DNA of 64,000 nucleotides. Origin: Trileptium ribeirensis. Its lineage: Eukaryota; Nematoda; Enoplea; Enoplida; Thoracostomopsidae. The position numbers and the translations under genes were made by a program. This document shows positions 36,248 through 46,269 of the stretch, piece by piece; position 1 is the stretch's first letter, and the number at the start of each line of letters is the position of its first letter. The notes below the pieces were generated by a model. It was not told the origin of the DNA. It did not search any database and worked only from the letters and a program-made list of their open reading frames with translations. The DNA is taken from assembly GCA_030248225.1 (NCBI GenBank), contig JASANE010019570.1, positions 1 through 64,000 of the forward strand. The letters run 5' to 3'.

Positions 36248-36765
36248 TTACAAATATGACATTAACGACAAATATTGGATGTAACGTTGATTTGTTATAT
36301 TTATCGTGTGAAATTGATGCTTTTGATTATGATATGTTTCGTTTCACAGGGGGTGTATGGAAATTCAAACCCAGGGGTACAGTTTTACTATTTTCAAATG
36401 GAAAAGTGGTGTTGGTAGGTGTTAGATCAGAGGCGGAAGGTAGAGAAATTGTGGTTAAAGTGAAAGAAGAAATTGAGAAATTGGATTATCGATGTATTGA
36501 GGAATTCGCGATTGAGCTGAAGAATGTGGTTGGTATGTTGAGAAGTGGGTTTAAGTTAAATTTAACAAGTATTTATGAAAGTCTTAGACACAAGTACACG
36601 GTAATGTATGAAGCAGAGCTTCACAACAGCATGAAATTAACCCTTGACAAATGTGTAGCATTGGTGTATGGTAGTGGGAATATCGTAGTAACAGGGTGCA
36701 AATCACTAAATGATTTCTATTTATCGTGTAATAATATATACAATATTCTTAAAAGACTTCAATAA
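36244..36765 (+). CDS. TATA-binding-protein-like transcription factor
   Basis: 173 aa, close to the roughly 180-aa TBP core, with no N-terminal extension. Two tandem TBP repeats are visible. Repeat 1 has TTNIGCNVDL (residues about 8-17), then FRFTGG and TVLLFSNGKVVLVGVRSEAE. Repeat 2 has ELKNVVGMLRSGFKLNL (residues about 89-105), YEAELHNSM and LVYGSGNIVVTGCKS, ending NNIYNILKRLQ. The Asn at the start of each repeat is kept. Intercalating aromatics: both Phe positions look conserved in repeat 1, while repeat 2 has His (AELH) and Tyr (LVYGSG), so DNA preference may be altered. The start overlaps the NADAR stop by 4 nt. ATG 36256 is an alternative start. TBP-like proteins are known from archaea, eukaryotes and some large DNA viruses. 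Confidence 0.85.
   Translation: MITNMTLTTNIGCNVDLLYLSCEIDAFDYDMFRFTGGVWKFKPRGTVLLFSNGKVVLVGVRSEAEGREIVVKVKEEIEKLDYRCIEEFAIELKNVVGMLRSGFKLNLTSIYESLRHKYTVMYEAELHNSMKLTLDKCVALVYGSGNIVVTGCKSLNDFYLSCNNIYNILKRLQ
36747..36756 (+). promoter_or_regulatory. TCTTAAAAGA box upstream of minor capsid
   Basis: Lies in the last codons of the TBP-like gene and ends 25 nt before the minor-capsid ATG (36782). Confidence 0.6.
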
Positions 36766-36781
36766 ACAATTGTTATCAATC

Positions 36782-37399
36782 ATGGAAGTCATCATTGTTT
36801 GTAACTTGAGCGATCAGGTTGTTGAGTTCCCCACGGCATTTTGCTCGACGGAGGTAAAAGTACTGGATGTGGAGCTCCCCGATAAATATATAAATGTACA
36901 GGGAGGCACTGTTGAATATTACGCAAATAAGGCTTGGAAGCGATTTACGGTTGATAAGGGATTTTATACTATTGATAGCTTGTTAGCTTACCTAAACATT
37001 TTCAGTAAAAGCATTGAATTTTCGCTTAACCCCAGCTGTGACCGCGTCAATGTCTACTTACTTGAGAATGCAGAAATTAAACTGTTTCGCGAACTTTAGA
37101 CATTATTTGGATTCGAGTCTTCACATCTCAAGAACGGCAGGCATGCACGTACAAAGTGTTTGAACCTTGAATATCACAAACCAAAATTTATAATGTGTTC
37201 ATTCGTTAAAGAACGAGTAGTTAACGGAAGATTTAAACAACTTTTACATGTCATTTCACGTAGCGTGAAAAATACCGTCGATTTACAGTTGAACAATTGC
37301 GTATTTAAACTACTAGAGTTTCAAGTGGTAGACTCAGAATTTAAACCCGTGGAATACTTTCAAGACGGAAAAATGATACTTCGATTATTCTTTTCGTAA
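36782..37399 (+). pseudogene. Penton-like minor capsid protein, one internal stop
   Basis: 205 codons in one frame, interrupted once by TAG at 37097-37099. Beta-rich throughout: early strands (VEFPTAFCSTEVKVLDVELP), FTVDKGFYTIDSLLAYLN near residues 61-78, ENAEIKLFREL-stop-TLFGF in the middle, KQLLHVI near 154-160, and a terminal strand FQDGKMILRLFF. The FYTIDSLLAYLN block, central LFGF and final DGKxILRL strand fit the single-jelly-roll penton homologue of Polintons, which forms capsid vertices with the major capsid protein. Its position just before the major capsid gene agrees. Only the stop breaks it, so decay is recent. Confidence 0.72.
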
Positions 37400-37401
37400 A
37401 G

Positions 37402-37411
37402 TCTTAAAAAG
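37402..37411 (+). promoter_or_regulatory. TCTTAAAAAG box upstream of the basic protein
   Basis: Exact copy, ending 26 nt before ATG 37438 and two bases after the minor-capsid stop. Confidence 0.6.
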
Positions 37412-37437
37412 CACTGTAACATTTAAAAATTATCAAT

Positions 37438-37590
37438 ATGGCGTTACCTTTGTGCTTCAATTCTACAAAGCTAATGAAGGGTGTACCCTTGATGGGTGTA
37501 CCCAAGAAGAAGAAGAAAAGTCTTAAAAAGGATAAACGCAAGAAGAAAACAAAGAAACATGATAAACGTATGCAGCGTCGAAAAACTTAA
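37438..37590 (+). CDS. Tiny lysine/arginine-rich protein
   Basis: 50 residues: a neutral head (about 22 aa, MALPLCFNSTKL) followed by an almost pure Lys/Arg tail (PKKKKKSLKKDKRKKKTKKH). It is too short for standard ORF cut-offs, but it has its own TCTTAAAAAG box at the shared spacing and sits between the two capsid genes. A DNA-condensing core peptide, comparable in idea to small basic adenovirus core proteins, is a reasonable inference; sequence alone does not prove it. Its 3' end overlaps the major-capsid ATG (37559) by 32 nt in another frame. Confidence 0.5.
   Translation: MALPLCFNSTKLMKGVPLMGVPKKKKKSLKKDKRKKKTKKHDKRMQRRKT
37521..37530 (+). promoter_or_regulatory. TCTTAAAAAG box upstream of major capsid
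   Basis: Exact copy inside the basic-protein gene (coding Ser-Leu-Lys-Lys in that frame), ending 28 nt before the major-capsid ATG at 37559. Confidence 0.55.
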
Positions 37591-38003
37591 CTGGCAGGGT
37601 AATCAATACACCGTTCAGCAATCGATCATCTCGACACAGCTGGTGGAAGTCGCATGTGAAACAACGTTACCAAGCATCGATACGGATGATTCGTTTCGTT
37701 TTTAAATTGGCGAAAGTGCTTTTGATTTAGTTGATATATCAGAAATTTTTGCGTATATTGAATTTCAAATTATAAAGGGTGATGGCAAAGAGATTTAAGA
37801 GGCAAATCTTAAATTTACAATATGCAATATGTTTGGGTACGCACTTTTTTCTACAGTTTATTTACAGTCTACAGTACATTCTACAGTTCTATTTACAATA
37901 TTGCACCATGCAATATGTTTGGGTACGCACTTTTTTCTTCAGTTGAAATGAAAATTAATGGAGAACCAATAACCTTTAACCAAAAACATTGCCTGAGAAC
38001 CTA
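37559..38003 (+). pseudogene. Major capsid protein, N-terminal fragment
   Basis: Starts at ATG 37559 and keeps the N-terminal part of a double-jelly-roll capsid protein: STQLVEVACETTLPS, then in-frame TAA (37703), FDLVDISEIFAYIEFQIIKG, another TAA near 37796, and after a duplication MFGYALFSSVEMKINGEPIT. A strand-D-like DLVD segment followed by a YALFSSVEMKINGEPI block is typical of the first jelly roll of Polinton capsid proteins. The rest (normally over 400 residues) is absent. A tandem duplication at 37822-37945 shifts the frame. The gene is clearly dead, and this is where the element loses its right half. Confidence 0.65.
37822..37945 (+). repeat. 86-bp-spaced duplication in the major capsid remnant
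   Basis: atgcaatatgtttgggtacg followed by cacttttttct and cagtt occurs at 37822 and again at 37908. The 86-bp offset is not a multiple of three and breaks the frame. The spacer is rich in ctacagt words. Confidence 0.85.
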
Positions 38004-38008
38004 AAAAC

Positions 38009-38182
38009 CTAAACTACGTACCTTGTAATATACTGTATACCAATAAGCTTAAGCTTAAATTGGTATATCTCGATGGATACCCCGTCGAATATGGTAACGG
38101 TAAAGTAATTATTGAACTAAAGTTTCAAAGGATTGAGGATATTTTGGATAATTTTCTCGAAAAAATGTATAACATTATGTAG
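38009..38182 (+). pseudogene. Fragment resembling the minor-capsid C-terminus
   Basis: Open stretch to TAG 38180 reading KLKLVYLDGYPVEYGNGKVI and then IELKF. The PVEY-x-GK-x-I-x2-L-x-F pattern matches the last strand of the minor capsid gene ending at 37399 (PVEY, DGKMILRLFF). It has no start and may be a duplicated or rearranged piece of a second minor-capsid gene. The element's recognisable sequence ends here. Confidence 0.45.
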
Positions 38183-38267
38183 TTGTATGAATATCTCGAA
38201 ATATTATGACATCTTTTGATTGTGTAGTTGTATGAATATCTCGTTGTACGAATATCTCGAAAAAATA

Positions 38268-38481
38268 AGACCCCTTTTGTTGACAGCCGTTTTGTGGTGG
38301 ATCACTCGATTGTTTGTCAAATTACAACACACGTTTTTGAGGAGCTTTGACATTTTTTGCCAGGTTTGTGAAAAGGTGCTCTGATGCATTCGAATGTTTG
38401 TCAAAACACAACGTACGTTTTTGAGGATTCTGAAAAGGTACCACTTGGGACCACAAAAACGGCTGTCACCAAAAGGGGTCT
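38268..38481. mobile_element. 214-bp MITE with 32-bp TIRs and TA duplication
   Basis: The ends agacccctttt-g-tgacagccgtttt-gtgg and its reverse complement are inverted repeats with one or two differences. TA flanks both sides (38266-38267, 38482-38483). The interior contains a diverged duplication (gtttgtcaaa-acaacacgtttttgagga). It is probably a Tc1/mariner-type MITE lying just beyond the broken end of the Polinton. Confidence 0.75.
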
Positions 38482-38489
38482 TATACTAC

Positions 38490-41400
38490 TATTCGAACCG
38501 AATTATCGAGCTGAGTCGAAAGTTGCAAAACCAGCTTAATTAGTTTTCGGATTAATACCTTAAACTTATGCTAAGGCTTTGCCTTAGGCTTAGGATTTCA
38601 TCTAAACGACAGTAACTCCTTAACCCGTGAATCAATAAAGTCTACTTTACCACCAATAGATTTAACTCTCAATATGGTTAGAATGATTTATACAATCATA
38701 TATTTATCGAGTTAAAAAATTTTTTTTTAAAATTTTGGTATCAAAAATATCATAAATATTGCTAAAATATCTATAATCCGAACCGCCAGGTCGAGCTGAG
38801 TCAGATGGTGCTAAAGTATCCGCTGTATCTTCAAAATTAACCAATTATGGATCTGGGGGCATACTAGAAGAAGACTCACAATATGGCAAAGCATAAGGCA
38901 CAGGGTTGGCATATCAAGAACCGTATGGCCTACATTTTATAGATGTTCCACTTTAAAACTGAATGAGGGATAGAGATTTTTTACAAAAAATCTAATCGCT
39001 AGTTTTTGATAGCGCCACGAAAAATTACTGGGTACATGATATTTTGAAGCACCCACAAATTTTCAAGCTTGTAGATTCTATGTGGCACCCAGAAAAATTT
39101 TTTATTCCCTTTTTTATTTCAAACTGAATAATCTATTACTTACACCCTTTCAGTGTTATTCTTGCCGCTTGCATCATGTTCTATATTCTATTATAATGAC
39201 ACTTTAGAAATCATTTATTTTCTAAAAGCCTTTTAGAACACGCTGATGCATATAAACAATTAAATGGTTCTCTTAAAGCTTTATATGTACTACAACAACA
39301 TCAGTTTGTTCAATGCGTTCATTTATCGTGGCTGTTGTATCATGGCAACTGCAAAGAGGTGGAAAGCCTTTTTTTGTTGTACGACGTCGTGTAGCGCATG
39401 GGCCTGATAATGGATTTTAATCATTTACTATTATTTTGTTTTGGTATTGGTACGGAGCGAAATGTATCCGGGCTAAGCAACGTGAGCATGGAGTATCCAT
39501 GTCTTTATTTTTCTCAGAACATGCTATTTATTTTATACGAATGCCCACTTATCATGCGTCTACCAGGGCGTGTAGTGTGCTCAGAGGTTTGTATGCACGG
39601 TTGTGAGGAGTTCATACAAGTGTAGTCGTACGAGTTTGAACGAGTAATTGGAGCAGCAGGGCGTACATATTTTTCATCGGACGGTAAACCGTGTTCCACT
39701 AAATGTTTCTTGCTGTGATATTCGGTGTCACAAGGTTAGCAAACAATGAGATAAGATCTAGAATAATAGCTACAGCTAATTTCTCATGCGCTATTATTGT
39801 AATAGCACATTGTATCTCCGCACGAAACCTTTAGACAGATGAAACGCTCCATGGTATCTTTGTGAGGAAAGGGCGGAGAGGGGTAAGGTTGACAAATCTG
39901 TAGGGCCGGTCTTTGCGCTCTCCCTAAATCCCTACCTTCAGTGGGCAACACGCACATATTATATATACAACTTATATAAACCCGCACTATATTGGGCCAT
40001 GTTGCAACATTTGACGCAGGAAAGGAGGAGTCGTGGATTCTGAAATCATAAGAGTTCCTCTGCAAGGCTGAAGAGCGCATGGATGCAAATAAGAAGAGGA
40101 CAAGAGAACTGGGCCCCCTACTTTTTGAAGTGGGGGACAGTCCCCTCCACTGTTCAAAATATAATCTTTTAATAAGGCAAGAATTAAAAAGATATTGCAT
40201 CCCCACACATTCCCATATATATCTTAGAATTTTCATGATCTCTATTTATACAATAAAAACAAATTCGGCATAAATATATACGAGTATCTACGCCCATCAA
40301 TTTATATTTTGGGATTTTATGTTTTCACTTTTTTTTACATTATATGTGTTTTTGTCTAGAGCTGTCCCCCACTTTTCAAATCGTATATGTGCCTTGGAAG
40401 GGTGTCATACTATTCAGAGACGTCAATTATTATCGATTCTTGGAACTCGTTTCTTCGCGGCGGTATTTTTGCGTTAGCGGCGAATAGGAAACTTGAATTT
40501 TCTACTCTATATTGAAAAATAAAGATTGGATCTATGATAGATGAGAACTCGCGTACAGTTATAAAATGTATACCTACCTATATAACTATACGTATTTGAT
40601 TTGAAATGTCCAATTTTATATTTTTGAAGTAAAGTATTAATCTGAGTATCGTGTAACGAAATTTGTGTTAATATTGCAGTAAATTTATGTATATGCGTAA
40701 CCAAGATGAACTGAAAAATATTTCACATATAACAATAGTTTCTTATGGCAACAAATTACAGTTTTCACCTAAAAACGTTCCCAGAAAAGTAGTAAGCTCG
40801 GATCAAAAAAAAATTAACAGCTGTTTTGCTTTTACGTTCTCAACAATGTTTACGTCAAATCCATAAACATAAACACTTCTATATTTGCGTCAGATATCAT
40901 TATACAACTTAGCCCTTCGGTCCTTATCAGTTTAGTGCTCTGTAAGAACAAAAAGCTTTGTTACATACCGTTACAATGTAAGTGTACTTGTACAATAAAT
41001 GGTTTGTTATTTCTTACGGCTGTTGGAGTAATAAATTATTTTCGATTTTCGTCAATGCATGCTTATTTAAGTTGCAATTATTGTCAGCCTACTGTGTGTT
41101 GTTAATCTGGTGGCGAGTGTGAGTTCCAGAGGCGTCGCCACGGTGAAATCTTACCGCCTTCCAGATTTTGTTTGGTGTCTCCCAGTTTATAAATTGGGAA
41201 TATTTTTGCAACCTGCAATCGTGAAATTGATGTATATTATCGAGCCACACAATAGTGGGTACCGCTTAACCCAGCTTATATCTAGTGGTGCTCCTCTTGT
41301 CCGTTTTTCATAATAAACTTGTTGTTGACTTGTTGGCAAAATTCCCAGAATAGTCTTAATTTCGCTGAAGGTTAAGGCCACTGTGGCGCTATAACATAAA

Positions 41401-42840
41401 AACCGAGCTTACGCATCTAAATTCCATGGTTTAATAATTTAAAAGGTCCAGCACAAAATAATAATTTGAGTTTATATGATCGTTCAAAACAGGAATCTGT
41501 GCTTAAAAAATAGAAAAGAATAATAACGTGGAACGTCAAAAACCTCATTTTCAGATGATACTAGTGTTTCTAATGAGAGTAGCGGACGCCACCATGCACT
41601 GCTTTGATCTAAATATCGATATTGGTATTCAAAATGTTCACCGACATGTTGCATTTGAAATGTAATCGAAGTGACATGCCCAAAAACTCAGTGCCAGTAA
41701 AGATTTCTTTTCCATATATTCAACCGATTGGTGATTATTAGATACAGGTTGGCAGGTACCGATTTAGTTAGAAAATTACAAAAATACACCTGCTTCCTCA
41801 CCCAGCACTTATAATCAGTTTGCTAAAAATGATAAATTTTAATTTTATATAAAAGAATAGTTTGATTGAAAAATATTTATTTGAAATTCTTTTAATTTCA
41901 AAAATCAGATGATTGTTATAACGAAAAAGTAGTATATTTGAATTTAGGTAGGTATTTTTATAAAATGTCTACTAACTATGAATGCTCGGAACCTGTATTC
42001 CCGGGCGCCATGATATAGCGAGGTCTTCTATAGCTGAGGGCTATCGCCAGTTCCGGTTATGTAATACATTTGAAATGATACCGTGGAATAGTATTTGCGT
42101 GATAAATAGAAGATAAAATGATACCGAGAAAAAAAATAAGTAGCAAGCATCTGCGATGCGAGCCACATTCACTATCCGATGATAATGATAAAACGTTTTT
42201 GATGTGCACACCTGAGTGTGAGCATCAAAAGCCAAACTCCTAGGCGATGGCTACACCTGTGGGCGAAACCTGGTGTCACCAGTCAAATTGGTGACAACAT
42301 GTAGGTGTTCACCGTAAGGTTAAGACCATTAATAATATTACTGAATAGAATGATTTTTCGTAGCTTGTATAAAAACTATGTTTTCGGTTATGCGTCATTT
42401 CGGCTAGATCAAGATATTAGAAACTGTTATTTATAGGATTAAAATACATATATAAAAACCCTATATAAAAAGGGGTTAAATTTTGTTGGTAGCCCTAAAA
42501 ATTATACAGTTTAAAATTGTTGATAGGGCAAAATGTTTTTAAAATGTTATGGAAAACTTTTGCTGGTATCCTCTGTTTATGAGTGCTTTAAGTAAATTGT
42601 TACAATCTAGTTGATGGTTAGCAAATGTCTTGTTAATGTTTAAATATCGGACAATTTGACTGTGTATGATTTCTGTTGTATCTCCGAGTGTGTGAATTAA
42701 AAAAACACACACAACGCGACTTGAAGTAAACGTTTATTAACACACAAACACTGAAAACACGAATGGAGTTGAAAGAAACAAACGTAACAAATGCACTGAA
42801 AGAAGTCATACGTTACTGTTTCGACATTAGCTTTTATGTA
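38490..42840. other. 4.3 kb without recognisable genes
   Basis: AT-rich, only short incidental ORFs. It contains one copy of a dispersed repeat (38740-38860) also seen near 59.2 and 63.2 kb. A diverged gcacggttgtg...tttgaacgag segment near 39595-39645 resembles the foldback at 46270-46393. A gtcaccagtcaaattggtgac hairpin lies near 42275. Confidence 0.45.
38740..38860. repeat. Dispersed unknown repeat, copy 1
   Basis: Contains a tcgagctgag core, tatc-ttcaaaattaaccaa and a ctggggg tail. The same order of words recurs at 59150-59300 and 63181-63310. Confidence 0.5.
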
Positions 42841-42846
42841 CTCATG

Positions 42847-42990
42847 GAACATTCTCGAACATGTGATCATATGATGGAACGTTCTGGAAGATTATTCAAT
42901 TGTCGTCATAAAAGGTTCTGGAAGCTTCTGAGAATGAGGTTATGGAATGTTCTAGAAGTTTCTAGACTTTGCAGAATGTTCTGGAAGTTC
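42847..42990. promoter_or_regulatory. Cluster of five heat-shock-element-like sites
   Basis: Alternating GAA and TTC blocks at the canonical 2-nt spacing: 42847-42859 (GAAcaTTCtcGAA), 42877-42889 (GAAcgTTCtgGAA), 42916-42928 (TTCtgGAAgcTTC), 42945-42962 (GAAtgTTCtaGAAgtTTC) and 42974-42986 (GAAtgTTCtgGAA). Each has at least three perfect HSF-type pentamers. The cluster lies immediately 3' of the minus-strand RT fragment. It could be a real heat-inducible promoter of a retroelement or a diverged minisatellite that mimics one. Confidence 0.6.
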
Positions 42991-42991
42991 A

Positions 42992-43620
42992 CTAATTGTC
43001 GATCACCATAACAATTTCCTTGAAAACTGAACGTGAGAGATTGCTATTGTAATGTGGGAAATTGAAGATTTTAAAATCGAAATCGTTTCTTTTGTCGTAT
43101 AAGGTAATATCTGCTCTTCCCCCGTGAAGTTTAATGCTGAGATCCAAAACATTGGTCATTTGATTGTTATTGTTAACTTTACAAAGGCACAGGGATTCCG
43201 GGTATTTATCTTTGTGTAACTGGTCAAACTTATCATAATCATTAATCAAGGTCAGGTCGTCTATGTATCTAAAAGTGAATTTCTAGGGATCACAAATGGC
43301 TTTTCGGTATTTTATATTTTTACATATATAATTACGTTCATTGTTGTGGAGATGTAGGTTACTGATAAAAGGAGCTGTATCAGTCCCCATAGGCATACCA
43401 TTGGTTTCTTTGAAGACACAGTTACCGAGCGTAAAGTACGTATTAAAAACTAGTGCTTTAAGCAGTCTAATAATATCGTTTTTGGTTAAAAAATGCCGAT
43501 CTGGACGCGTAGTTTTAGTATAAGTCCAGAAACTTCTGAAGGGGGATACGCAAATCATTTTATTGCTTTTTTGAAGATTATGCCTAGAACCTGATGTAAA
43601 TTATCAATAATCTCACTGTT
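42992..43620 (-). pseudogene. Penelope-like reverse transcriptase fragment
   Basis: One minus-strand frame interrupted by TAG near 43273. Upstream of the stop is the template-grip block CVFKETNGMPMGTDTAPF, which has the GxPMGxxxAP pattern of RT motif B. Just after the stop is FRYIDDLTL, the catalytic YxDD of motif C. LDLSIKLHGG and ITLYDKRNDFDFKIFNFPHY follow. This order, especially the YDKRNDF-FNFP block after the catalytic box, fits the Penelope-like RT group common in aquatic invertebrates. The fingers domain and any GIY-YIG endonuclease are missing. I am sure of RT and less sure of the family. Confidence 0.7.
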
Positions 43621-45177
43621 TCAGGGTAGTATATAGTATAGTAAAATCATAATTGCTAATATTATGGCATTTCCGAACCTTGCTGAGTTCTGTAATTGCT
43701 TTAACGATTAGTTTGTTGCTATCTATAATCTAGAAGGGGTTAATACTGTATATTTACCTATGGACCTATAACTTTACTTCTAGGCTTTACCTGGCGTTAA
43801 CTTAGTAAGCTTGGTGTAAAATTCGTAAGCAGAGATAAGCTTGACTAGTAGCCAATCTACGGTCGAATAAATTTGAAAAAATTACAGGTCATTAATCATT
43901 ACATATAGAACATCCTTTCATACTACTTTTGTTGGAACCTGAAAAGCTAGAAAAATGTATTTGGTAGTACTGTTAGGCTTAAGTGCAATGAATTAGAGAA
44001 AATAGCTAATTTTGCATCCCCATCGCCTACATAAAGGAAGGACGTTCGCTCGCTATCTTGTACCAAACACCATGGATCTCTAATAGCTGTTGGATCATGT
44101 CAAGTTTTGCCACCCCTATAACTGAGGGGGAAAACTTAAACCAGTACCATAGGTTAAAATGTAAAGTCTAATTGTGGCTCCAGGATGAGTTTAGGCATAG
44201 TGTTAACCTTAGGCTTAGGGACGAAAATTTACACAATTATTTTAAGGAAGAAACTTGACATGATCTCAGTTTTTTTCAAGGCTTATTCGAAAATTTCAAT
44301 TCATCTTATATATTTTTCATTACTTTATGTATATTTGATATAAGGATGGGCTTTTTGTTTTTATATATTGTTGAGATTCCTTAGTCAAATTATATTTCTG
44401 CCAGCGGCTGTACATCCGCACGGGTAAACTTCAGCGTCAACTGCAGTGCAGTAGTTTCTTTGACAAATACATTAATGATGAAGCTTGTTAGTATTGACTC
44501 AGCGTGATAATTTATGTTTACAAATATAACATTGCTTTGTGCGCCAACGTAGACAAGTTGCAAAACTAGGCTGAGATAATTTTCAAATCTTTTAAATCGG
44601 GTGCCTGTAATAACAAAGCAATCTTGCCGTCAATATATCCTTTATAGCAATACCTTCTTAATTGATGAGATAGATGATAAACCATATCTGTTAAGTCTTT
44701 AAGAACAGCTTACATCATCCGTATGTGCATTACTGATTTTCGGCACCGCCTTTATTGATGTGGTTTCGCGCAGAATACATTTGTAAGCTAAGCCCTTCTT
44801 ACTTTTGATACTAATATTGTCATATAGCTCAATTGCTGCTTAAAGCTACTTAAAGCCAACGATATTATTCTAATATATCATATAAAGTTCATATTTAAGA
44901 CGAAAAATAAGAACAACAACAATAATAATACTAATTAGAACCTGGTTCTAAATATATAACCAATGCTCAATCTCAATAATCATTTCTAATCACACCTTGA
45001 TCTATTTTCTATCCGCAATATTAAGCTGAGACGGTTTATAATTTGAGGTTTGCTTACATAAGCTTTGTTTATTCAGTTGTTTTTGACATGTCCGTCAATA
45101 GGCGTTAGAGAAAATATGTAGGCATTTTATTTTTGTGTTTAAATTGTTACAGATGTACGTGGAAATATACCTTGTAA
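43621..45177. other. No gene recognised
   Basis: AT-rich sequence, no coding region or repeat I can support. Confidence 0.45.
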
Positions 45178-46040
45178 CTAGAGACCGTAGCCAGGTGGGT
45201 TCCAGGTAAAAACGAGTGTAAACCTTAGGTGAAGTGTTATCGCTTCCGGGAGCCCAAATTCAAAACAATTCACAATTTGATTTTGTTGTATAAAACTGAA
45301 GGCCTCAACTAAACTTGGCGATAACAATTTGTGTTTCTTTCCGATTTTGAAAATCAGAAGCATCGACAACATATAAATGCAAAAATATGCGGAATTTCTT
45401 GAACAAAAACGATTTCACGTGGCGTTTGCAAACTATTTATTATTGTACATATTTTGAAATATAACATATAACTAGATACTGTAGTCAGGTGGGGTCCAGA
45501 TAGAAACAAGTGTAAGCCTTAGGTGGAGTGTTATCGCTTCCGGGAGCCCAAATTCAAAGAACTTCACTATTTGATTTTGTTCTATAATTCTGAAGGCCTC
45601 AACTAAACGTGGCGATAACAATTTGTGTTTCTTTCCGATTTTGAAAATCAGAAGCATCGACAACATATAAATGCAAAAATATGCGGAATTTCTTGAACAA
45701 AAACGATTTCACGTGGCGTTTGCAAACTATTTATTATTGTACATATTTTTAATATAACATATAACTAGAGACTGTAGTCAGGTGGGGTCCAGATAGAAAC
45801 AAGTGTAAGCCTTAGGTGGAGTGCTATCGCTTCCGGGTCCCAAATTCAAAGCAATTCACTATTTGATTTTGTTCTACAGATCTCAAAAGTAGACGCCGCA
45901 ACTAAACATGGAGATATCGATTTGGGTTTTCTTTCCGATTTTGAAAATCAGAACCATCGGCACTATAGAGATGAAAAAAATAATATGCGGAATTTCTTGA
46001 ACAAATCATTGTTTTTCCGTCACGTACCGTTTTGCAAACT
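45178..46040. repeat. 294-bp tandem repeat, three copies
   Basis: Units begin at about 45178, 45472 and 45765 with ctagagac-gta-ccaggtggg and run through gcttccgggagcccaaattc, tttccgattttgaaaatcag and aatttcttgaacaaa. The third copy is more diverged. Each of the first two contains a 64-codon minus-strand frame (for example LSMLLIFKIGKKHKLLSP), conserved between copies. That may be a remnant of something coding or merely recent duplication. Confidence 0.9.
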
Positions 46041-46269
46041 ATTTATCAGCCATATACGTTCTATATCGTGGAAAACATTATTTTTCGTTGGCAAGTCGTC
46101 ATGTGTTGTCATTTCCCACAAAGATAGATACGAAATAGCTTCTCATGAATATTACGAAAAGACAGCGAAAAATTACACTAGAAGTTGTAACACAGCTTAT
46201 ATAGTTAAGGCCGTGCATCAAAATGACGTAACGCACGTTTAGCTAAATTAACTGTATTACAGGTCAGTT

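Larger units (their letters stand above)
27511..38182 (+). mobile_element. Polinton/Maverick-type element, right end truncated
   Basis: A contiguous plus-strand block with the diagnostic Polinton set: protein-primed DNA polymerase B, retrovirus-type integrase with chromodomain, FtsK/HerA-type ATPase, penton-like minor capsid and double-jelly-roll major capsid. Accessory genes are NADAR and a TBP-like protein. In-frame stops, a few frameshifts and a hAT insertion show a decaying copy, but domain order is intact. The major capsid gene breaks off near 38.0 kb; the maturation protease and terminal inverted repeats are not found. The left limit is uncertain: the two minus-strand genes and minisatellites at 25.8-27.3 kb could belong to it. 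Confidence 0.9.

Noticed and set aside
27650..38182. Ciliate-like code with TAG and TAA both as sense
   Set aside because: TAA is the natural terminator of most Polinton genes here, so full UAR reassignment does not fit.
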